Both the position numbers and the translations under genes were made by a program. The notes under the pieces were generated by a model. That model did not search any database. It worked only from the letters and a program-made list of their open reading frames with translations, and had not been told where the DNA came from. DNA of 11,474 nt, from positions 1 through 11,474 of the forward strand of contig JAUXFK010000072.1 of NCBI GenBank assembly GCA_030623035.1, read 5' to 3'. The first letter of the stretch is position 1. Each line of letters begins with the position of its first letter. The DNA comes from Deltaproteobacteria bacterium (GTDB taxonomy: Bacteria > Desulfobacterota > UBA8473). This document shows positions 6,008 to 11,474 of this stretch, piece by piece.

Positions 6008-6137
6008 TGATACTATAAGGGAGGTGTTGCCTAAAACCAAATTGTTTTTTGAGAGTTTATTCCTTTTTTGCCAATAAAGCTTGGCAAAGCAAAAAATCTT
6101 ATGGAAAATTCTTCATTTTAGGATTAGTAACAACACA

Positions 6138-6166
6138 GTGCCCTGATTCCATTTATGAATGGACAC
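6138..6166. repeat. Short copy of the dispersed inverted-end repeat, between the two tRNA genes
   Basis: CATTTATGAATGGACAC (6150-6166) matches the right end of the fold-back element (3628-3644) at 15 of 17 positions. GTGCCC at 6138-6143 resembles the opposite end GTGTCC, so the 29-bp unit is itself an imperfect inverted repeat. It has no long body. It sits in a 215-bp non-coding stretch, which also holds the hairpin TTGCCAA/TTGGCAA (6068-6087). Confidence 0.5.
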
Positions 6167-6222
6167 GAATTAATATCTTAAATACAGTCAATCCATAATC
6201 ATTTTTGCTATTGACAAAAATA

Positions 6223-6298
6223 TGGTGGGCGGAACAGGGCTCGAACCTGTGACCCCCGGCTTGTAAGGCCGGTGCTCTCCCAACTGAGCTACCCGCCC
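6223..6298 (-). tRNA. tRNA-Val (anticodon UAC)
   Basis: The minus strand reads acceptor GGGCGGG, TA, a D arm GCTCAGTTGGGAGAGC, and the anticodon arm CCGGC-CTTACAA-GCCGG, where the loop gives anticodon TAC with A37. The T arm has GGTTCGAGCC. The acceptor 3' strand TCCGCCC pairs fully, with one G-U pair, and A73 plus CCA are encoded. The 76-nt length is standard. It starts 31 bp after the lon stop codon with no terminator between, so it may share the lon transcript or use a promoter in the 3' end of lon. A37 after a UAC anticodon is the site modified by TrmN6 in E. coli. Confidence 0.96.
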
Positions 6299-6329
6299 AC
6301 AAAAGAAGGATAAATCTTGGTATCTGATA

Positions 6330-8780
6330 TTAATTTATCGAACGACTTGGAGCCTCTTGCACATGTTCTTTTTCATAGAACTTATCAGGTATCTCTTCGT
6401 CCTTCTTTGGTTTCATAAAACTCTCCGGTTCATCGAGCATTAAGGCCATCCTCAATATATCGTCCATATGTTCAACCATAACAATATCTACAGTCTTTAA
6501 TATCTTGGATGGAATCTCCTTAATGTCCTTTTCATTCTCCTTCGGAATTATTATTGTTTTTATGCCCCCTCTATGGGCAGCTAAAACCTTCTCTTTTAAT
6601 CCACCAATAGGAAGGACCCTCCCTCTGAGGGTTATCTCCCCTGTCATGGCGATATCTCTCCTTACAGGTTTCTTAATTAAAGCAGAAGTAATAGAAGTTG
6701 TCATCGTAATGCCAGCCGAAGGACCATCTTTTGGTATAGCACCTTCAGGAACATGTATATGTATGTCAACATTCTGATAGAAATCAGTTTGTAGTCCCAG
6801 CAATTCTCCTCTGGAACGGACATAACTCATAGCAGCCTGGGCAGACTCTTGCATAACATCACCCAACTTTCCAGTAATAATCAATTTTCCCTTGCCCGGC
6901 ATGATTGCAACCTCGGTCGTAAGAAGTTCTCCGCCCATTTCCGTCCAGGCAAGGCCGGTTGTAAGTCCTATTGCCTCTTTCTCCTCTGCCCTTCCATATC
7001 TGTATTTGGGAATCCCTAAAAACTTTTGAAGACTGCTCGATCGAACTTTAATCTTTGCGTCTTTACCTCTCTTTACAATTTCTTTTGCAACCTTCCTACA
7101 GATAGACGCTATCTCTCTTTCTAAATTTCTAACACCAGCTTCTCTGGTGTATTTACGGATCATACCAAATATAGCCTTTGTTGAAAATTTTATATTTTTA
7201 TCAATCAGACCATGGGCATCTATCTGCTTGGGGATCAAAAACTTCTGCCCGATATTCAACTTTTCCAATTCAGTGTATCCAGCAATACGAATTATCTCCA
7301 TCCTGTCCTGTAAAGGAACTGGAATTGAATACAGCGTATTTGCCGTAGTAATGAACATCACCTCAGAAAGGTCATAATCTACATCCAGATAGTGGTCATT
7401 GAAGACATTGTTCTGTTCAGGGTCTAAAACCTCCATCAAAGCAGCTGACGGATCTCCTCTAAAATCTGTGCTCATCTTATCTATTTCATCTAATAGAAAC
7501 ACAGGATTATTTGAACCTGCCTTTTTTAATGACTGGATGATCTTACCAGGCATTGAACCTATATACGTTCTACGATGCCCCCTGATCTCAGCCTCATCGC
7601 GGACTCCTCCAAGAGAGCACCTGACAAACTTTCTTCCAGTTGCCCTTGCAATCGATTTGGCCAAAGATGTCTTTCCGACCCCTGGAGGTCCAATCAGGCA
7701 GAGTATAGGACCTTTCATCTTATCCACTAAACTTTGGACTGCAAGATACTCAATGATTCGTTCCTTTACCTGCTTTAAACCGTAGTGATCTTCATCTAAA
7801 ATTTTCTCAGCTTCTACTATGTCAAGTTTATCATCTGTCTTCTCATACCATGGCAGGGATATCAACCAGTCTATATAATTGCGTACTACCGTAGCCTCGG
7901 CTGACATAGGCGCCATCATTTTAAGCTTCTTTAACTCCTTTTTAACCTTTGTTGTGGCCTCCTTTGACATCTTCTTCTTTTTTATATTCTCTTCTAACTC
8001 CTTGATATCCGTCTTAAACTCATCCTTCTCCCCCATTTCCTTTTGAATTGCTCTCATCTGCTCATTGAGATAATACTCTTTCTGTGTTTTCTCCATCTGT
8101 TTTCTAACTCTTCCCTTGATCTTCTTTTCGATTTGGAGTATCTCAATCTCAGATTCAATTAAACAATACAGTTTCTCTAACCTCTCTGCGGGGCTAAAGG
8201 TCTCTAAGAGATCCTGATCATCTTCCAGCTTTAGGCTTACATGGGCGGCAACTGTATCAGAAAATCGAGCAGGATCATCTATGGTTGATATCGTAGAGAT
8301 AATTTCCTGGGGGATCTTTTTGTTTAATTTGATATACCTTTCAAAGGCCTCATTTACACTACGCATCAAAGCTCCAACCTCTTTAGTTACCACATGGGAC
8401 TCTTCGATCTCTTCTATGCTCACCAGGAAAAAATCTTCATTTTTGGCAAACTTCTTTATCTTTGCTCTTTTTTTACCCTCAACAAGAACCTTTACTGTTC
8501 CATCCGGCAGCTTTAAAAGCTGAAGGATAGTACCCAGAATCCCAACTCCAAAAAGATCATCTTCTGTAGGATCATTGGTCTTGGCATTTTTTTGGGTAAC
8601 TAGAAAGAGATCCTTTTCGTTCTGAAGCGCATCCTCCAATGCGTTTATTGACCCTTCTCTTCCAACGAATAGAGGTACTACCATATAAGGGAAGACTGCG
8701 ATATCTCGTAGTGGTAATAGCGGATGTAAATTCTCAGAATTTGGTGTATTTATTGGGTCTTTAGAAATCTTGAATAGCAT
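6330..8780 (-). CDS. lon: ATP-dependent endopeptidase La (Lon protease)
   Basis: The 816-residue protein is a complete Lon of the bacterial (LonA) type. It has an N-terminal substrate-recognition domain (about 17-215, beginning 'LHPLLPLRDIAVFPYMVVPL') and a charged coiled-coil linker (about 215-310). The AAA+ module has Walker A 'GPPGVGKT' at 364-371 and Walker B 'FLLDEIDK' at 428-435. The C-terminal protease domain has catalytic Ser688 in 'KDGPSAG' and Lys731 in 'GGLKEKV'; the 43-residue spacing of the pair equals that in E. coli. It forms a cytoplasmic hexamer that unfolds and degrades damaged and regulatory proteins. The ATG is preceded by GAGG about ten bases upstream. It follows clpX by 105 bp, a spacer holding part of a dispersed repeat, and precedes tRNA-Val. 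No heat-shock operator was recognised. Confidence 0.98.
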   Translation of the reverse strand: MLFKISKDPINTPNSENLHPLLPLRDIAVFPYMVVPLFVGREGSINALEDALQNEKDLFLVTQKNAKTNDPTEDDLFGVGILGTILQLLKLPDGTVKVLVEGKKRAKIKKFAKNEDFFLVSIEEIEESHVVTKEVGALMRSVNEAFERYIKLNKKIPQEIISTISTIDDPARFSDTVAAHVSLKLEDDQDLLETFSPAERLEKLYCLIESEIEILQIEKKIKGRVRKQMEKTQKEYYLNEQMRAIQKEMGEKDEFKTDIKELEENIKKKKMSKEATTKVKKELKKLKMMAPMSAEATVVRNYIDWLISLPWYEKTDDKLDIVEAEKILDEDHYGLKQVKERIIEYLAVQSLVDKMKGPILCLIGPPGVGKTSLAKSIARATGRKFVRCSLGGVRDEAEIRGHRRTYIGSMPGKIIQSLKKAGSNNPVFLLDEIDKMSTDFRGDPSAALMEVLDPEQNNVFNDHYLDVDYDLSEVMFITTANTLYSIPVPLQDRMEIIRIAGYTELEKLNIGQKFLIPKQIDAHGLIDKNIKFSTKAIFGMIRKYTREAGVRNLEREIASICRKVAKEIVKRGKDAKIKVRSSSLQKFLGIPKYRYGRAEEKEAIGLTTGLAWTEMGGELLTTEVAIMPGKGKLIITGKLGDVMQESAQAAMSYVRSRGELLGLQTDFYQNVDIHIHVPEGAIPKDGPSAGITMTTSITSALIKKPVRRDIAMTGEITLRGRVLPIGGLKEKVLAAHRGGIKTIIIPKENEKDIKEIPSKILKTVDIVMVEHMDDILRMALMLDEPESFMKPKKDEEIPDKFYEKEHVQEAPSRSIN

Positions 8781-8834
8781 TTTCTTATAACCTCGTTTAT
8801 TATTTTCTATTTATTGTTCTCCCAGAAATAACCC

Positions 8835-8883
8835 CTTCATCTTCCTTGATCTTGAAAAAAATTGCTCATCTATGGATGGACAC
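8835..8883. repeat. Diverged half copy of the fold-back element in the clpX-lon spacer
   Basis: These 49 bp align without gaps to the right arm of the fold-back element (3596-3644) with 41 identities, ending in the shared TGGATGGACAC. The outer end lies 2 bp from the clpX stop codon (8886-8888). A possible degenerate opposite end, GTTCTCCCAGAAA (8816-8828), would make this a 68-bp internally deleted copy. It lies between two co-directional protease genes, where an RNA hairpin could affect read-through or mRNA stability. Confidence 0.7.
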
Positions 8884-8885
8884 GA

Positions 8886-10139
8886 TTAGGCAGACTCCGC
8901 TTCACTTTCATATATTAACATTGGGTTTTCCTTTTTTTCGATCACTTTTTTTGTTATAACACATTCCTTAACATTTGGTTGGGATGGTAGCTCATACATA
9001 ATATCAAGCATGACATCTTCCATGATTGATCTCAGCCCCCTTGCCCCTGACTTTCGCTTTTGGGCTTCCTTTGCTATTGCTATCAAGGCATTGTTGGTGA
9101 AATCGAGTTTGGTATTCTCTAATTCAAAAAGCTTTTTATATTGTTTAACCAGGGCATTCCTGGGCTCTTTTAATATCCTTATAAGTGATTCTTCTCCAAG
9201 TTCATTTAGCGTCGCAACCACTGGCAGTCTTCCAATAAATTCAGGAATCAAACCATATTTCAATAGGTCTTCTGGTTGTAGTTCAATAAGAATATCGCCA
9301 ATCTGTTTTTTTTCAATACTAATGATGTCTGCACCAAAACCGATTGAACTTCCCTTTAATCGTTTTTGAATAATTTCCTCAAGGCCGTGAAAGGCACCTC
9401 CACATATAAATAGCATATTGGTAGTGTCTACCTGTAGGAATTCCTGTTGCGGATGTTTTCTGCCCCCTTTAGGAGGAATGCTGGCTATTGTACCTTCGAT
9501 TATCTTTAAAAGCGCCTGTTGTACTCCTTCACCTGATACATCTCTAGTTATGGAAGGGCTGTCTGATTTTTTTGAAATCTTATCAATTTCATCGATGTAT
9601 ACAATACCTCTCGATGCCTTTTCAATGTCATAATCCGCAGCCTGTAACAACCCAAGTATAATATTTTCGACATCTTCACCAACGTACCCAGCTTCTGTAA
9701 GGCTGGTTGCATCAGCCATAGTAAAAGGCACCTGGAGAATTTTAGCTAGAGTTTGTGCTAACAGAGTCTTCCCGCAACCCGTAGGTCCAATAAGGACGAT
9801 ATTACTCTTTTGAAGTTCGACCCCATCCACTTCCATCTTTGAGTTTATTCTCTTGTAATGATTGTACACTGCCACAGAAAGGATTTTCTTCGCCCTATCT
9901 TGCCCAATTACGTATTCATCTAGAAACTTCTTTGTCTCAAAGGGTTTTGGGACTACTGGATATTTGTCGCTACTCCTCTCTTTCTCATATTCCTCAGCCA
10001 TAATATCATTACAGAGTTCTATACATTCATCACAAATATAAACGGTCGGGCCTGCTATTAATTTCTTTACTTCCTTCCTGTTTTTTCCACAAAAAGAGCA
10101 ATTCAAGTTCCCCACTTGACCGTTATCTCTTCTATTCAC
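8886..10139 (-). CDS. clpX: ATP-dependent Clp protease ATP-binding subunit ClpX
   Basis: The 417-residue protein is a full ClpX. It has an N-terminal zinc-binding domain with Cys14, Cys17, Cys36 and Cys39, and Walker A 'GPTGCGKT' at 118-125. The pore loop 'GYVG' is at 151-154, Walker B 'YIDEIDK' at 181-187 and the substrate-gating 'RKH' loop at 227-229. The 'IGF' loop that docks on ClpP is at 266-268, so partnership with the adjacent clpP product is expected. The hexamer recognises, unfolds and feeds tagged proteins to ClpP. The start codon is GTG (10137-10139) with a perfect AGGAGG six bases upstream. It lies 35 bp after clpP in the same direction, so the ClpXP subunits are made together. 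Confidence 0.98.
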   Translation of the reverse strand: MNRRDNGQVGNLNCSFCGKNRKEVKKLIAGPTVYICDECIELCNDIMAEEYEKERSSDKYPVVPKPFETKKFLDEYVIGQDRAKKILSVAVYNHYKRINSKMEVDGVELQKSNIVLIGPTGCGKTLLAQTLAKILQVPFTMADATSLTEAGYVGEDVENIILGLLQAADYDIEKASRGIVYIDEIDKISKKSDSPSITRDVSGEGVQQALLKIIEGTIASIPPKGGRKHPQQEFLQVDTTNMLFICGGAFHGLEEIIQKRLKGSSIGFGADIISIEKKQIGDILIELQPEDLLKYGLIPEFIGRLPVVATLNELGEESLIRILKEPRNALVKQYKKLFELENTKLDFTNNALIAIAKEAQKRKSGARGLRSIMEDVMLDIMYELPSQPNVKECVITKKVIEKKENPMLIYESEAESA

Positions 10140-10145
10140 TTTTTT

Positions 10146-10151
10146 CCTCCT
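10146..10151 (-). promoter_or_regulatory. Shine-Dalgarno AGGAGG of clpX, fixing its GTG start
   Basis: The minus strand reads AGGAGG, six A, then GTG. The optimal motif and spacing, together with the protein starting a few residues before the zinc finger as usual, support GTG as the start. Confidence 0.85.
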
Positions 10152-10174
10152 AGGTAAAGGCTATCGAAAAAAAA

Positions 10175-10774
10175 TCAACTCGATACATTGAGTTCCTTCT
10201 TTATAATAACCTCATCGATGATTCCATATTCCTTTGCTTCTTCACTACTCATAAAAAAATCTCTATCTGTATCAACCTGAATCTTATCTAAAGACTGTTT
10301 TGTATGGTGAACCAATATGTTGTTTATCCTATCCTTAATGTGAAGTATCTCTCTGGCATGAATCTGAATATCCGAAGCCTGTCCTTGGAAAGAACCCAAC
10401 GGCTGATGTAATAGTATTCGTGAGTGGGGAAGAGCGTATCTCTTTCCCGCTTCTCCTGCGGTCAAGAGTAATGCAGCCATACTTGCAGCTTGTCCCATAC
10501 ACAATGTAGAAACTTGAGGTTTTATATACTGCATCGTATCGTAAATAGCCAGGCCTGAGGTAACTATACCACCTGGTGAATTGAGATAGAGGTGGATATC
10601 CTTATCCGGATCTTCAGACTCCAAAAAAAGCATCTGTGCGATTATTAAATTTGCCATTAGATCATCTATTGGAGAACCAACAAAGATTATTCTGTCCTTT
10701 AATAGACGGGAATATATGTCATAGGCTCTCTCTCCACGACCTGTTTGTTCAATCACCATTGGAATTAGTTGCAT
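10175..10774 (-). CDS. clpP: ATP-dependent Clp protease proteolytic subunit ClpP
   Basis: The 199-residue protein is a normal-length ClpP. It begins 'MQLIPMVIEQTGRGERAYDIYSRLLKDRIIF', with the conserved 'RAYDIYSRLL' region. The Ser98-His123-Asp172 triad is intact: Ser98 in 'GQAASMAALLL', His123 in 'RILLHQP' and Asp172 in 'TDRDFFMS'. The 'NSPGG' oxyanion and substrate-strand motif is at 65-69. ClpP forms a two-ring serine protease chamber fed by ClpX. Any N-terminal propeptide is short at most. The gene overlaps the end of tig by 10 bp (10765-10774), and its GAGGGGAAG ribosome-binding site lies inside tig, which suggests translational coupling. It precedes clpX by 35 bp. Confidence 0.98.
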   Translation of the reverse strand: MQLIPMVIEQTGRGERAYDIYSRLLKDRIIFVGSPIDDLMANLIIAQMLFLESEDPDKDIHLYLNSPGGIVTSGLAIYDTMQYIKPQVSTLCMGQAASMAALLLTAGEAGKRYALPHSRILLHQPLGSFQGQASDIQIHAREILHIKDRINNILVHHTKQSLDKIQVDTDRDFFMSSEEAKEYGIIDEVIIKKELNVSS

Positions 10775-11474
10775 TCTTCCCCTCTTTCTATCTCTTTGAT
10801 TCTAGCCTCTCTGATGATAAAATCAAGTGTTTTTTCTGTTATAATTCCACTTCGCAACCTCTCCCTTGCATTGTTTTCCTGGTAATACTTCCTGATATTC
10901 TCAACATCCTGGCCAGCTAGATCTGCAACCTCAAGTATCCTATCATCAATTTCCCCTTCATCTACTTCTATTGATTCTTTTTTTGCGATCTCTTCAAGAA
11001 GCAAACCACAACGAACTTCCTTTTCAGCCTGGTTTTTGTACATCTCATTCAGGCTATCAAAAGAAACTCCAACCTGTTCCATAGTCAATCCTTGAAAGGC
11101 TAACCTCTGTAATGTGTCACTTATCATATATTGAAGATGTTGATTGATCATTGAGGGCGGAACCTCAAAGGGATTTTCCTCGACGAGTTTGTCTAAAATC
11201 TTCTCTCTAAGATCAGACTCTACTTTTAACTTCGCCTTATTTTCTAAATTCTCTCCAACCTTTTCCGCTAATTCCTCTAGATTCTCAAACTCCCCAAGAT
11301 CCTTGGCAAAATCATCATTAAGCTCTGGAATAATCTTTTCTTTAATCCCTTTGATCTCTACCTTATAGGTAACTTCTTTGCCTGCCAGATCCTTTTTAAC
11401 GTATTCTTTGGGTAAAGTTATTTGTATGTCTTTCTTTTCTCCATTTTGAAGTCCTAATAATTGATCTTCAAAAT
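10765..11474 (-). CDS. tig: Trigger factor (C-terminal part; the 5' end lies beyond the window)
   Basis: The frame is open from the TAA at 10765-10767 to the right edge, giving about 235 codons. An internal Met at 11149-11151 is not the start, since the sequence just upstream in frame reads 'LVEENPFEVPPSM', a classic trigger-factor stretch. Further upstream are 'IPELNDDFAKDLGEFENLEEL', the start of the helical C-terminal chaperone domain, and 'DIQITLPKEYVKKDLAGKEVTYKVEIKGIK', the end of the peptidyl-prolyl isomerase domain. The ribosome-binding N-domain and most of the isomerase domain, about 200 residues in typical members, are outside. Trigger factor sits at the ribosome exit tunnel and holds nascent chains. 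Its place before clpP-clpX is a widespread arrangement. Confidence 0.96.
   Translation of the reverse strand, partial: FEDQLLGLQNGEKKDIQITLPKEYVKKDLAGKEVTYKVEIKGIKEKIIPELNDDFAKDLGEFENLEELAEKVGENLENKAKLKVESDLREKILDKLVEENPFEVPPSMINQHLQYMISDTLQRLAFQGLTMEQVGVSFDSLNEMYKNQAEKEVRCGLLLEEIAKKESIEVDEGEIDDRILEVADLAGQDVENIRKYYQENNARERLRSGIITEKTLDFIIREARIKEIERGEECN

Noticed and set aside
6008..6036. TTGGTT-17 bp-TATAGT as a promoter for tRNA-Asp
   Set aside because: The -10-like hexamer lies only 4 bp from the mature tRNA 5' end, so transcription would start inside the tRNA, and the -35 is poor.
6064..6096. Hairpin TTGCCAA/TTGGCAA as a tRNA-Val terminator
   Set aside because: On the minus strand the T run precedes the hairpin and A follows it, the wrong order for intrinsic termination.
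8781..8885. CIRCE or heat-shock operator before lon
   Set aside because: No TTAGCACTC-N9-GAGTGCTAA-like palindrome is present; the spacer is explained by the repeat copy and a ribosome-binding site.
10765..11151. A separate 128-residue gene beginning at the ATG at 11151
   Set aside because: The frame stays open upstream to the window edge and encodes typical trigger-factor sequence, so this Met is internal to tig.

Overview
This is an AT-rich bacterial chromosomal segment made mostly of housekeeping genes. The order tig-clpP-clpX-lon, two following tRNA genes, and nearby DUF1285/DUF1015 genes and an ADP-forming acyl-CoA synthetase-type subunit fit an anaerobic member of the former Deltaproteobacteria (Desulfobacterota). 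That placement is inferred from gene content and order only; the window has no rRNA or other direct taxonomic marker.

Layout. Bases 1-61 hold the 3' end of a small gene, possibly a four-helix-bundle (S23/IVP-like) protein. It is followed by a low-complexity zone of degenerate 8-bp and 10-bp tandem repeats (75-184). A DciA/DUF721 gene (240-707, +) then converges on a minus-strand group running from 3335 down to 704: a DUF1285 protein, a DUF1015 protein and a TrmN6/YfiC-type tRNA methyltransferase. The dciA and trmN6 stop codons interlock in one TTAA. A divergent intergenic region (3336-3699) has a plausible sigma70-type promoter on each strand. On the plus strand it also has a symmetric 180-bp fold-back repeat lying just where the mRNA leader of the next gene would be. 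That gene (3700-5136, +, TTG start) encodes a full-length alpha-type subunit of an NDP-forming acyl-CoA synthetase and ends in an intrinsic terminator that includes its stop codon. From 5355 to the right edge everything is on the minus strand: rpsU, tRNA-Asp(GUC) with a strong terminator, tRNA-Val(UAC), lon, clpX, clpP and the C-terminal half of tig, which runs off the window.

How the genes work together. tig, clpP, clpX and lon form a protein quality-control block: a ribosome-bound chaperone, then the ClpXP protease, then the Lon protease. Transcription runs right to left; tig and clpP overlap by 10 bp. tRNA-Val follows lon after 31 bp with no visible terminator, so it may be co-transcribed with lon or processed from its transcript. 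TrmN6 in E. coli modifies A37 of the valine tRNA with a UAC anticodon, and such a tRNA is present in this window.

No defence system, CRISPR array, transposase or prophage gene was found, and there is no convincing new multi-gene system. The best unexplained signal is a family of short non-coding elements sharing inverted ends of the form GTGTCCATYCAnAAATG. A full fold-back copy lies at 3465-3644, a diverged half copy (41/49 identical) lies between clpX and lon, and isolated ends lie beside the DUF1285 stop codon and between the two tRNAs. They occur only between genes, two of them almost touching a stop codon.
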